Below are positions 12,643 through 23,811 of a stretch of DNA of 64,000 bases, piece after piece. Made by a program: the position numbers and the translations under genes. Numbering within the stretch: position 1 is the first letter of the stretch; each line of letters begins with the position of its first letter. A model generated the notes under the pieces. That model was not told the DNA's origin. It was given only the letters and a program-made list of their open reading frames with translations, and searched no databases. The DNA is taken from the NCBI GenBank assembly GCA_932521025.1, contig OW051471.1, positions 6,510,001 to 6,574,000 of the forward strand, in the 5' to 3' direction. The DNA is from Oscheius onirici (Eukaryota > Nematoda > Chromadorea > Rhabditida > Rhabditidae).

Positions 12643-12855
12643 CTAACATTGTACTACTCCTCTGGGTGACAAATGTGTTGGAACCAGACTCATCGGTGAT
12701 TGAGGAGCTAGCGGGTTTATAACACCTCCGTCTAAAGAAACATTCATTGTTTTGTTTTTTGACCTACCTCTTTCCATGTCAATGATAACTACTGGAGTTA
12801 TTGAAACTGAGGGTATTGTGTCATCCAGATGGCCCTCATCCACCTGTGCCTCCAT
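12643..12855 (-). CDS. Small unknown ORF with possible retained 36-bp intron
   Basis: The frame runs from ATG at 12855 (MEAQVDEGHLDDTIPSV) to a stop at 12643, 70 residues. It contains a GTAGGT...TTTCTTTAG segment of exactly 36 bases whose removal keeps the frame, leaving about 58 residues that end MSLVPTHLSPRGVVQC. It could be a complete short protein, or an alternative terminal or first exon of a neighbour on the same strand. No family is recognised. Between it and TXNDC15 (12856-13411) only weak frames are seen. Confidence 0.25.
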   Translation of the reverse strand: MEAQVDEGHLDDTIPSVSITPVVIIDMERGRSKNKTMNVSLDGGVINPLAPQSPMSLVPTHLSPRGVVQC

Positions 12856-13411
12856 TCTGAATAAACATTGAGATTTGAAAAAAAGAAGAGAAAAGGAAGT
12901 TATATACATTTATAAGAACAAAAAGTAACAATAACATAAAATGTGAAACGAATTATAGAGACTGAGCTGAAATGATAAGACTGGGGTATCTTCTTATCTA
13001 GCAAAGGAGGCTTCCAAGACAATTGGTTACGGAAACGAGGAGAATTGCTCTCAGAGCAAAGAATGACCGGTATTTTGAACTTCGTAGAAAGAATGCTCGG
13101 AGCTCTGAAAACAAAGAAGGGAACATGCGAAATTATTTACTTATTTGAGGTTGGTGGACCGTTGTAAATGAAACTAATGTCAAGTTTAACTGTTATGCAA
13201 TTTTGAAAGTAGTCTGGTCTCACAATTGAAAAAGAATGGGTTTGCTGGCTTCAGAATAAACAGTGAGATAAAATGCTTGGAGGGCGGACAGTGCGGAAAT
13301 GAGCACATGATAGGAATGTTTACTTGGCATTTTCAGTCTGACGAAATCAAAAGGAAAACAGCGCTGTCGAGTTTTCACCAACTTTTGAAAAACAGATGGA
13401 CAAACCTTCAA

Positions 13412-14517
13412 TTACATGGTGTTGAAAAACGCACAAACGTCGTCTGGATTGGTTCCAAATCGCTGCAATAGATTCCTCGCTGGTGCTCGGTGTAATAACC
13501 ACGACCGCCAATAGTAAAAGCCGACTAAAAGAAAAGAATGAAGGTCGAAAGGAAAATTACCCAAAAGAAGAGTTAATATGGTCATAAATGTTTCCCAGTG
13601 GGTTTGACTTGGTTCGTGACCAATAACAAGAGGAAATTCTTCGCCATTTGTGATCCGAAGTGATTCTACGTCGGTCCATTCGTCTAGGAATCCCTAAATG
13701 TTTGGCAATAAAAAGCTAATGTAAGGGCACACCACTAGACCAGTATTATTGAGATTCCTATCGTCCATTCTCGAAATCGGGACTCCGTTTATCCATAAAA
13801 GCAATGTCGGAGTGCCAGCAATGCCGTACCTTGTGTTTAATCTAAAAGTAGTCAGTTTACAACTCGAAATGTGACTAACCTGCTGAAATGTGTTGCATCG
13901 ACAGCTACAACCACAACTTTGGGGAAATTAAACGGAACTGCATTTATTGCTGGTGCCAACTGTTCCGAGAAAACACACTTTGGACTGTAGAAGAAGGTAA
14001 TCATGCACCAATTTCGTTTGAATTGATCTTTTGGGGGATTGTTGATAACTTTTAGCAACTGGCTTGCTGAGAACATGTAAACTTTGTTGTCGATGAACTC
14101 GGCTGGTCCTGAAAAAGACTTGTTCAGAAAAAATTTGGATATTTACGATAATTGTGACAACGGTATCGGATGAATCCCATTGGGTCGTAAAGAAAACTAT
14201 CAATTTCCAATGTTTCGTATGAAATAGGACATTGTTTCCGCATCAAAAAACTGAAAATAGGAAACTTTTAGAAAGGGAAGACAGATAACATACATGAAAC
14301 GCCGTCCACCGTTGATATATCCGCAAGTGCCGTTCGCCTTGTAAACTCCACCACTAATTTCCATTATACCGTATTCCGGTTTTCGCGTTGTATTCGATTC
14401 TCGAATCAGTTCTTGAGCTTGCTGAACACTTCTAATAGTATCCTCTTCTGCAGTCTGGTTTGTACTGGAACATATAGCACTCTCCCATAAAAATATTGCT
14501 ATGAGAAGCTTCTTCAT
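13412..14517 (-). CDS. txndc15: Thioredoxin domain-containing protein 15 (TXNDC15)
   Basis: A membrane-anchored thioredoxin-fold protein, linked in vertebrates to ciliogenesis. The start at 14517 gives a signal peptide (MKKLLIAIFLWESAICSS). The thioredoxin-like domain includes CMITFFYSPKCVFSEQLAP, then FNFPKVVVVAVDATHFSRL and RYGIAGTPTLLLWINGV. The CxxS-like site (CVFS) in place of CxxC is also the family pattern, so classical disulfide exchange is unlikely. A single transmembrane helix (TFMTILTLLLVGFYYW) sits near the C-terminus, ending FFNTM at 13412. About six short introns interrupt it. Confidence 0.85.
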
Positions 14518-14806
14518 CTAAAAAAGGTTCTACAAACAATATATACTTGAGAAGAAAAGAACTGAAGCTGCCATTTATATATACGAGGAAAATGTGAGAT
14601 AGAAGCCTCGGAAATATTCCCAATATTGGCATTTTAGGTTCGACGACACGTTTTTGAACTTGTACATTTTGCAAAACTGTCACCGACATTTACAAAAAAT
14701 TTCTGATTCCCTTTCTTTATGCTGAGAAAAATGAAAGAAAATCGATATATATATATCGCCATTTTGAGTTTTCGCTGCGTATCTCTTTCAATACATTGAA
14801 TGTATG

Positions 14807-14994
14807 TATAGTCTGTTCAAAAAATAGAGAGCATTATTTGAATTGACCCGCGCTTTTTCATTGGCTGAGCATCCAACATTTACATGCTGTAACGTGCTAC
14901 GCAGCTAAATTCCCGCCAATATGATTTGAAAATTGTTCTGTGAAGAGAGCGCGGGCCAATTCAAAAAATGCTCTCACATTTTGCACAGACTATA
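14807..14994. mobile_element. Short MITE with TATAGTCTGTTC termini
   Basis: The left end TATAGTCTGTTCAAAAAATA and right end TTGCACAGACTATA are inverted, and complementarity resumes further in (AGAGAGCATT.. against ..ATGCTCTC; TTGACCCGCGCT against AGCGCGGGCCAA). Length is 188 bases. Ends in TA suggest a Tc1/mariner-type target. It directly abuts the next element at 14991. The termini match those at 55637-56467. Confidence 0.72.
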
Positions 14995-15636
14995 TGGTTC
15001 AAAAAAAAAGAGAGCTCGACCATAACCCATTTAAAGCGAGCCTCCCCCGCTACCCCTTTTGAATTTGCGCGCGCAAATTCTTCGACTCCTGATTCACTGG
15101 TGTAGTGGTACTCTGCGTGGTTTACTATTTTTGAAGTACTGGGTTCAGCATTTTGGCACGGTAATTGTTTTTTCTTATTCGTTTACACGTCTTATTAAAA
15201 AATATTAGCGAATTAGCGAGTTAGACAGTAAAAGTCTGTGCATTCGATAATGATGCTGAAGCCAATTTATATACCAAATCGCCGTTTCATATACTGATGT
15301 CGAAAGATAAACATCCCCGAGTATCCCAGAGAAATGCAAAAAAACATTATACGAATGTGGGAATCGAACCCCTGCTCATTTGTTTTACAGTCAATATATT
15401 ATCCACTAGGCCAGTCAGCGGAGGCGGCGCCGATCCTCGGCGACGCACATGAGCTTCGCTAATCAGCTAATACACGGTGCTAATCAGCAAGCGGGGGAGG
15501 CTCGCTTTAATTCGCTGCGAGACCGAAATAACAACAGAAAACTTAGCTGAGTATCCTATGTTTCCATGTTAAAAGGGTCTCGCGCGGAAATAAACGGGTT
15601 ACGGTCGAGCTCTCTTTTTTTGAACAAACCATATTA
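14991..15636. mobile_element. Composite TIR element with nested inverted repeat and tRNA-like core
   Basis: The outer termini are TATATGGTTC followed by an A-run and GAGAGCTCGACC on the left, and GGTCGAGCTCTC, a T-run and GAACAAACCATATTA on the right. A second inverted pair lies inside: AAAGCGAGCCTCCCCCGCT (15034-15052) and AGCGGGGGAGGCTCGCTTT (about 15491-15509). A tRNA-like segment sits in the core. There is no transposase frame, so the element is non-autonomous. Confidence 0.7.
15352..15421 (-). repeat. tRNA-Tyr-like module inside the TIR element
   Basis: On the minus strand TGGCCTAGTGG (15403-15413) fits a tRNA box A and GGTTCGATTCC (15359-15369) fits box B exactly. Between them GACTGTAAAAC resembles a GUA (tyrosine) anticodon loop. 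Only three pairs of the T stem hold and the anticodon stem is weak, so it is unlikely to make a functional tRNA. The promoter boxes could still be bound by TFIIIC. Confidence 0.5.
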
Positions 15637-15781
15637 CATTCGTATTGGATACTCAGTCAAAATGCTCCTTCAAAATTTTAGGTTTTTGTCTAACCACAGA
15701 GCAATTATAGGTTTTCATTTGTCATTTTACTTTGATTACCTTCTCCTTCACTTCAATTCGGTTTACTTTATGTTTAGAAAT

Positions 15782-18700
15782 ATGCTTGGATGTGATCACA
15801 AAGTAATAGTCGTCCTGGATCATGGAACTCGTTTTGCAACGCATTCAAATAACGTCAGTGCTTCATTTTATCAAAATTATCTAATATTTTCAGGATATTC
15901 CCGTGTCGCTGAAAGATAAAAGTTCGACAGTTCAAGTTGCAATGGCTAAGAAATCCATTTGGACGTGGTCAATAGAATGTATTCTCGAATATTATCGGAT
16001 TGTTTCCGATCTTTTTTTCGACAATGATCGACTTTTTCGACTAGCCGTAGCTGATTCTGTAGGAAAGATGCTGAATCCGTCTTGGGAACCAAAGCTAATG
16101 TCTTATGCAGCCGTAAGAACATTTTTTCCATCTAACTTTTTGTTCAGCTCACAGATGCTATACGAAGTATTGGTCCACCCAGCCTAAAAGGAGATGACTG
16201 TATCCCGGTGGCTGGAATGGTCAAAGCTGTTGAAGCACTCTCTCAGAAAACAATTCAGCAAGAAGAAAGAATACGTTAGTGACTTTAGCTGTTTTTTCTA
16301 TTTTAATGTTTCAGAAAAGTTGAAAGCTGAGAAAAAGGCCGTGAATGTCTCCAATGGCGGCAGTATTATCGTATTTTGTACACTTAAAAGGTTCATTCTG
16401 CCTCGTACTTTCATGTTACCACTCCTTTAGTGATAACGAACTGAAGGAGCTTCAAAATGCCGTTACGGATCAGATCAACATTTGTAATAGCAATATCTCT
16501 GCATCAAGCACAGAGCAGGTTCTTCCAGTCGAAAAAGTGGATCTATATATTCTCAACACATATCCGCAAAATCAACAACCTGGTGTCAAAGATGCTCCTC
16601 GTCACCAGGTTTTTCTTCTATTTCACTTTAAAATTCGTTCTATTCAGCTGAACCCGACACTGACTTGTACAGTTGTCAACGGCCCGGCGGGCGAACAACT
16701 CATTTCCTCGATACATTCTGCCTGTTTGTCAATCTACGACCTTGTCTCAACTACCGTTTCTGGCATTCCGATGAAAGAAGAATCTCACCAGGGAACGTCA
16801 GTCAATTACGACGTAGAACTTTTCCATCCGCGTGCTGCCCATACCGTTCTTGAACGACTGAATCTATGTGGTTAGTTGGTTTTCTTCATCTTTAATATTA
16901 AAGCGCAATGGTGTCTGTGGCTGTGTTTGTCTGTTTGTTCGAGGCCAAGAAATTTTGGTGTATTGTTAAGAGTCGCCATCGTTGACTGTATAAGATCAGA
17001 GAGGGACCGGATGGCTAGAAAATATGAAAATTCGTATCGGTTCTTTTGGAGGGAATAAGACCCCTGGGAAAAGAATGAAAAAGGATCCGATTAATTGGGA
17101 AGGAAGAAGAAGTGACAGGATCAGAAGAGATCGGTTGACTAGGGAAGGATCAAAAGAGATCGGTTGACTGGGGAGGGATCAAAAGAGATCGATGGACTGG
17201 GGAGGGATCAAAAGAGATCGATGGACTGAGGAAGGGATCAGAAGTAAAGAAGAAAACACAAGTAAAAAAGCCGCCGACAGGCGGCGAAGCCGGCTGGTTA
17301 TTTTTAAAACTTGTTCAGGAGAGGGAGGATTCCTTCAAGATAAAAACCGAAATCATCTATATCCGACGTACAAATTGGCTTGGAGTACGCCTTCCGCCAA
17401 GAATAAATGGAATCTGGTATCAGCTCTTCTTGCCAATCAAAAATGCTATTCAGTTTCCAAATACGCTATCTGCACTGAGAGTAACTCCTTCCGCCGTAAA
17501 TAGTCGACCATCTGTATGTCTGACAACGTTTGTTACTGGTGGACGGAACGTCATGCTTGAAATCGTTAGTACCTTATTTTTCCTAAACAAAATAACTTAC
17601 AGATACGAGCCGGACCAGCTGAGGCAATTAAGCCAAATGTCAATCAAAAATTAATTTCACATACGCTGATTAGTCACCTTGGACGTATCTACATTCACGC
17701 CATTGACATCACACCAGGAATCAACGTTTTTTTGTTAACTTTCCTTGCTTTCAGAGAAGAAACTGCTAAGCGAAAGCCTGAAATTTAAATGGCCAACAAT
17801 TTTCGTAGAAGGTGGTGATTCGGACGACGACGAGGACGAAGAGTAAGTGGGGGGACTCCTTCGTTTTCATCACGTGTTCTGCAGAATTGAACCAAGTGAC
17901 GTGCCGACGAAACCAATTGACTTTAACGACGAGAGTGTAGATGCCCTGGAAACTACAGTTGTAGAGGGATCTCTCCGAACAGACGACTTATGTCAGTTGA
18001 TCAAAGAATGTATGCTGCGGCCAAGACTAGCTGGTGAGCCAATTCCACCTGTAGGTTTTTCAGTTTTCTATATTTGCAACTGTCAATTACAGCAGTTAGA
18101 AGGAGTTCCTTGCGGCCAAGCAGTTCGTCATATTCGAGAGTTAACCCGCTACTTTCCCCTAACACTCGAGGAATCGATTATATTTCAATGTGGTGGGAAG
18201 TTCAGCGATCTGATTGATGTATTTCGCAAGCAGAAATTGGAAACAGCTGATGTACAAGCCGGGAAAAAGGTAAACATATTGTATTATAGTTTATGTACGC
18301 TTTGCAGGCGATTCTTCGAGCTCTTGGTTTGAAAACGGCCAAGGAACCTCTAATCAAAGGCCAGATAAAGTGCAACTTGTTTGAGGACCCCAAAGACATG
18401 AAAAACAGGTTCTTTTTTTCCTAATATTTCACCGAATTTCATTTTAGAGATGAAGTTTATCGCATTACCTTTATAGAATTAGCTTCATATCTCTCAAACT
18501 TTGTCAACTTTTCGGATGCCCATGCGGATTTGTTCAAAGAGCTCATGGACACACTGGAAATCGATCAACATATCGTAGTCAACATGGAAGATGTTCCCAT
18601 CAGTTATGACGAACTGTAAACCCGCCTTTTTCTCTGCAAACTTTGTTTCAGTCCAAACACGGATGGATTTGTGATCGATAAGCCGGCATCAGTTCCACAG

Positions 18701-18969
18701 ACAGCACATTCGAGTAGAAGCAATTCACCCGTTCTACAAAAGAAACCAAAGAGACATGAAGTCAATGGTACGTCTTCAGTTGTTAAGCATTAAACAAGAA
18801 TATAGCAGAAACTATCGATGTCTTCAAACTTCTTACTGATCTCGCCCCCAAAATTCCTTCCCGTCCCGACTTTGTTGGCAGAGAAGGAGCCGGAGAACAG
18901 CCAGCCAAGCTGTACAAAAACCTCGATCTAACGACAGCCCCTCCAAAAGGACACGAGAATCCAGTGTAG
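15782..18969 (+). CDS. ints13: Integrator complex subunit 13 (Asunder)
   Basis: A nuclear subunit of the Integrator complex, which cleaves nascent RNAs; Asunder is also tied to dynein localisation and the germ line. The start is MLGCDHKVIVVLDHGTRF at 15782. Family landmarks appear in order: KKSIWTWSIECILEYYRIVS; LFRLAVADSVGKMLNPSW; DLVSTTVSGIPMKEESHQ, then TSVNYDVELFHP; LRVTPSAVNSRPSVCLTTF; TRYFPLTLEESIIFQ. The C-terminus reads IPSRPDFVGREGAGEQPAKL and stops at 18967-18969. About 15 introns are inferred, most 35-50 bases. One intron of roughly 440 bases (about 16872-17315) holds a minisatellite. AATAAA follows at 19008-19013. Between here and 19287 nothing else is seen. Confidence 0.85.
17116..17246 (+). 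repeat. 29-bp minisatellite in an INTS13 intron
   Basis: About four and a half tandem copies of a 29-base unit beginning GGATCAAAAGAGATCGATGG and continuing ACTGGGGAG. The copies at 17176 and 17205 are nearly identical and earlier ones carry GGTTGAC instead of GATGGAC. Copy number is likely variable between individuals. Confidence 0.8.
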
Positions 18970-19007
18970 ATGACCGGTATTAAAACAACGGATTTCTGTT
19001 ATGTTTT

Positions 19008-19013
19008 AATAAA
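19008..19013 (+). terminator. Polyadenylation signal of INTS13
   Basis: AATAAA lies 39 bases after the stop codon. Confidence 0.5.
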
Positions 19014-19286
19014 ATTAACATTTCACTACCCGTTCTGGCTATCACAATCGAATACAGAAAAGCGATATCATAAGGATGCAGAAGCGCGGTGACATTGCAA
19101 ATATTGTAGCGAAAAACTACGGAGTTTCAGTCGGGAGGTCGATAAACGAGGTCGATGTGTATAAGGACCTCTGTCCACCGACGCTATTCTGAAAATCCCC
19201 GTAAGCCAATTCATGCAGCTCAAAAGTTAGTAATTGGCAGACATTAGCAAAAAACACGTGAATGTTAAAATTCAAAAGAGTGCAAT

Positions 19287-20610
19287 TCAGAAAAGTTCTT
19301 CTGAAGAGGAGGAGCTAGACTTGCGAGTAAAAACTACGAGAGGACTGTGAACAAACGTGTCATGCGAGTGGAGATAGGATCCAACCCTGGCTGCAGGACT
19401 GCAATGGCTGTTCAAGCCGAGATGAACACGGAGATCGCGGAATTGGCGAGTGAAGAAGAAGTACAACTGAAAAGATTTCTAGTCTAGTTTCTCCTTACCA
19501 TGGGGTTTGCAAACGAGTTGAAGTTGAAAAGCATGTTTGTGAAATCTTTGAAAAATATGTACCAGTCTGTGTTTTCGTGTTGACTGATGAAGCGAATGGC
19601 GAAACCGGCTGAAATGGGATAAATGTCAGTTGGGAAGATATTTACCTGTGTGACAGAGAAAGAAGAGAATAACTATCGAGATGAGAAGAGTCACAGACCG
19701 TCGTTCTTGCGATAAACGACTTTTCTGGTCCATCGAAGGACGATGGAGTGAGATGTGACTCAAGATTCTGAGGTTGAGGATGGTCAAAACGAGAAGAGGA
19801 ATGAGATAGACACAGAGTGGGTAAAGAATGTGGTCGGACTGAAATCGGTCACTTTTTAGATATTTTGAGGACTGACAAGTTGTCGATAGAGACTATCCAT
19901 AGCCAGAGAAGAGGGTTCGTGTACCAGCATCCAATTTATGTCGTTTCCCTCTTGATCCTTATCGATTGCGATCCATCTCCAATTGAATTCGAACCATTTG
20001 AGAGTGTTGAAGAGCATCGCTGACAGAATTATCACCAGAAGAGAGCCAAACGGCCTCGGCGGTCTTCGCATATGCTGAAGGGGACTCAGGATAGCCTATA
20101 ACTATGAATGGGTAGAAACGTTTAACTACCTTATGTCGTTGGATTGAAATGTAGGTGATGGTCCAGATACTGGCACAATTGGAGGCGAGAAGCAGAGGAG
20201 AGAGCAGACCCGTCGATAGATAGGCCAATTGAGCTGAATGGAATATTCCTTCAAAGAACAACAGACCTACCAAACGGACCAAAATCATCGGCATTTGTAA
20301 AGTCATGTAGAGCTGGAATGAAAAGAACGAAAAGAGAAAAAATGAGTTGAAGTAGATCACAGGCGGAGAGAACAATGAGAGCCGGAACGAGCGGATGAGT
20401 ACGAGCTCGACAGAAGACCATCAGACAAAGTGTATTGAGAATGAGACCTGAAAATTGATCAAATAAGCTGTTAACAAGATGTTAGGATGTACGAATCGTT
20501 GTTTCCTGTCCGGAATTGAGTCACTCGCCTAGAACGCAGATGATCGGCTGGATGACGAGGTCAACGATACAGCCGCTGAATCGCCAGCTGTCTTGCTCGT
20601 TGATGCACAT
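19287..20610 (-). CDS. Rhodopsin-class GPCR, neuropeptide (FMRFamide-like) receptor type
   Basis: A seven-helix plasma-membrane receptor. The start is MCINEQDSWRFSG at 20610. Helix 1 reads IQPIICVLGLILNTLCLMVF; helix 2 includes LVPALIVLSACDLLQLIF; helix 3 region is LASNCASIWTITYISIQRHK, with QRH in place of DRY. Helix 5 is LYPLCVYLIPLLVLTILNL and helix 6 includes RRSVTLLISIVILFFLCHT. Helix 7 ends FANPMLYFFFTRQFR, which supplies NPxxY across a splice. The tail ends RKSSSSSEELF at 19287. The first intron appears to use a GC donor. The asparagine after GLILN and the overall pattern resemble nematode FMRFamide-type receptors; the ligand cannot be told. The 5' flank 20611-21914 has no gene. Confidence 0.72.
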
Positions 20611-21914
20611 CTGGAAGAGTTCAAAATGAAGGAGAAAGTGACTGGAGAAGACCTAGACGCGAAGTGATCTCTCGAGGGAACCTATCGCATAAAATACGAT
20701 AGGGGAGAGACAAGAGTCACGTATTCTGGGAGAATCACGCGGCATAGCAACTCTCATAATAGCGACTGATTGGAAGGAGGACAAGACAAACATCTGTATG
20801 TATCTTACAAATACAAAACAAATGAATCAAGCTCTGAATTAAAAATGAGCAGTTAGCTGGAATATTGAATCACGGGAAGCCTCTTGCTAGGCTTCAAATC
20901 TTGAGGCCATCAGATAAGAAATCTTGTCAGGGATAGTAATTAAAGACAAGTGCTCCAAAGGATGAGATGAGTGGGACTGATCTAACACCCCTTGCACATC
21001 TTGAGCGACTAATTCGATTTCCGATTGTGTTCAGTTGAAAAACAGCAAGTCTGGAGCATGATCTAAGACCTCGAAATCATTACGTCGTGAAAGTAACTCG
21101 AAAATAACTAGAACGGTGAGTATGAGAAGCCCCATTATTTTGGGGCTTCAAATTCCTTTGAAGTGAACAAGGAAGACGAGAAGAGCTGAAAACTAGATGG
21201 CGGGAAAGAGGCTCTTATGGTCAGGGAGTCGACAAAAAATAGCTATCCTTTTTGCAATTGAAAGTGCGCAATTTGTAGGGCTAGACTATTATTTTTAGTG
21301 GACATGATTTACGACGCTGCTCTCAAGTGTCTACCAACTGGGATATTTTTGATATGTAGTAGGTCAGAGTTCGTGTGCAAATGAAACGTCTAATTATATG
21401 GAGATAGCTTCTTGATGGCACTACCTTCCAAGGAATCGGGCAATTAAAAACAGCGTTGCAGCTAAAAATCAGCAACTGCACCAGATGAGCAATGATGTCG
21501 ACATCAGATATTCTGCATCTTCAGATCCAATTAGATAGCTTGAGTGGTCACTAAGTTTACCCGAATGACTCTTTCACAGTATCAAATATTAACTAATGGT
21601 CCTCAACAAGACTTCCCGTGCTGGTTCTTGCGTTGTTGGAACAGAAGAACAACTGAACATCTGGCACATTCTACTCTGACATGTTCGGATATTTTCAGAC
21701 ACGGAACCAGGAAGACTTTGATGTCTCTGTTAGTTTTATCACTTCTCAGATGGATACAGCTGTCCCCATTAACCTGGCGGCACCTTGTTGCGAGCATTCA
21801 AAATGCAGGCGGTTTCAGAGTCTCTGTTTTGCCAGTCAGTAGCCACCTCCTTTTCCTTCTATGTCTCTCTTTCTACCATTACACTAATTGTTCTCCCAGA
21901 TTGCTCAACTATCC
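20611..21914. other. Divergent intergenic region between GPCR and GluCl genes
   Basis: About 1.3 kb with no convincing exon. It has small hairpins (GAAGCCTCTTGCTAGGCTTC near 20877; AAGCCCCATTATTTTGGGGCTT near 21130). It must contain the promoters of both the minus-strand GPCR and the plus-strand channel gene. Confidence 0.5.
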
Positions 21915-23530
21915 ATGATTCGGTTCTTTCTTCTCCTAACTTTGTTAGGAATCGCAAGCGCTCAGAACAAGAGAGTGTAAGATTCTCCTTACATTCTTGA
22001 ACATCTTTCAGGTCTCAAAAAGTTCCGGCTTCAGATGTGCTTGAAACGATCTTCAAAGACTACGATCCACAAGTCAGACCTCCGAACAAATATAGAAATG
22101 GTCTGTAAGAATATCTTGATGGACAACATTCTTTCAGGGTCAAACAAAGCGATAGAAGTGCAGATTGACACTTACATTCGAAGTCTATCCAGCATTGATT
22201 TCGTCAAGATGGAATACAGTCTCCAGCTGACATTCAGACAGTCTTGGATCGACAGACGACTCGCCTATCACCATTTGTAAGTTGCCAAAAGAACATGAAA
22301 GAAAACAAAGTTGCGTTTAGAGGTCAACGTGTACCGAAGTTCATCATTTTGACCAAAGCGAACCTGTGGATTCCGGATACTTTCTTCATGGTTTGGCCTC
22401 CTTCAACAAGACTAAAATTTCGATTCAGAATGAGAAAAATGCCCATAAGCACATGGTCTAGTTCACAACAGATAGAAGTTTTACTGATATTCAGGTCGAT
22501 GTTCCCAACATTCTCTTCCGAGTACATCCAGATGGACGTATCTTGTATTCCGAAAGAATTTCACTCGTCCTCTCCTGTCCCATGTTCCTTCAGGTTTGAA
22601 TAGATCAAAGTCTTTCAAGACGTCTACAGAGATTCCCAATGGATCGGCAGATGTGTGAAATGAAACTAGCCTCCTATGCTTTTACAACAGACGACATTCA
22701 GTACAAATGGAAACACCAGGATCCTTTGCAATTCAATGTTGTCCTCAATTGGTCCATACCTAATTTCGAACTGGACAATGCTTATGTTGGTGAGCGAAGA
22801 GTATAGAAGAAACGAGAATAATGTTCTAGGTACGTGTGATAGTCACACAAATACTGGTCTTTACTCGTGTTTGGTCGCCACTTTCCATTTTAGTCGTCAA
22901 TTCAGCTATTACCTCGTCCAGATATACGTTCCCTCGACACTTCTGGTCGTAGTGTCCTGGGTTTCGTTTTGGTTGGAACGAACGGCTGTCCCAGCCCGAG
23001 TCACTTTGGGAGTCACAACTCTGCTGACTATCACAACACAGACAACCTCTCTCAACGCCCAATTGCCAGCTGTTTCCTATGTGAAAGTAATATCTGATAA
23101 GACACTTTTTTTTTCCAACAATTTTAGGCCGTTGACATCTGGATGGGCGGCTGTTTGGTCTTTATATTCTCAGCAGTTTTCGAGTACGCATATGTCTCTC
23201 TTGTAGCTTCCAATCTTGAGATCAGTTAGTGACTGTTGTGTAGAACTAGAGTTTATTTAGCTAAGAAAAAGTGCAAAGCTCAAGGAATTCCAGAAGAAAA
23301 GACTTACGAACAGATGAATGATGAGCAGTCTGAGGCTCGACAGAATAGAAAAAGTCTTTGTGGATGGTGGAAGCATTGGACGTTTCAAGCGGACGAAAGC
23401 AAAATGATTGATCTTTATTCGAGTTAGAATCTGCCCAATTGGCCATCTGATATTTGTTTTAGGAATACTCTTCCCACTCGGCTTTCTTCTTTTCAACATC
23501 TTTTACTGGTTCTGGTATATGGGCCTCTGA
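21915..23530 (+). CDS. Glutamate-gated chloride channel subunit (Cys-loop family)
   Basis: A pentameric ligand-gated anion channel subunit of nerve and muscle membranes; GluCls are the avermectin/ivermectin targets of invertebrates. The start gives a signal peptide ([16 protein letters not shown]). The ligand-binding domain contains the 13-residue Cys-loop [15 protein letters not shown] and a second cysteine pair [13 protein letters not shown] typical of GluCl and glycine-receptor types. M1 is [21 protein letters not shown]2 starts [17 protein letters not shown], and the PAR entry marks an anion channel. M3 and a short loop follow, then M4 with [18 protein letters not shown] and stop at 23530. 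A GluCl is the best fit; other anion-selective subunits are possible. Confidence 0.85.
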
Positions 23531-23596
23531 CGGTACTCCATACATTCTAGTCATACCCTCCGAGAGACATGTCTTCGGTTCACACTCTTGAACATG

Positions 23597-23602
23597 AATA
23601 AA
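23597..23602 (+). terminator. Polyadenylation signal of the GluCl gene
   Basis: Overlapping AATAAATAAA begins 67 bases after the stop codon. Confidence 0.5.
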
Positions 23603-23811
23603 TAAAGACTCTCTCTTTTACGAACAATTGTTGTCGAGTGGCCTTGAAGACCCTTTCTCAACTTAACACCGCGTCACGAATATTTGCGTCCTACCTCCAG
23701 TTATTGCGTACCCGCACACATTCTTCTTCCTTGTTCGCTTATTTAGTCTTCCTTATCTATGTATGAGTCCATAATGTGTCTCATACTGACTCATTTCAGG
23801 TAATTGGCCAG

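Noticed and set aside
16876-17503. Plus-strand frames within the INTS13 intron, including one across the minisatellite
   Set aside because: They sit between exons that join in phase by family motifs, and most of their length is tandem repeat.
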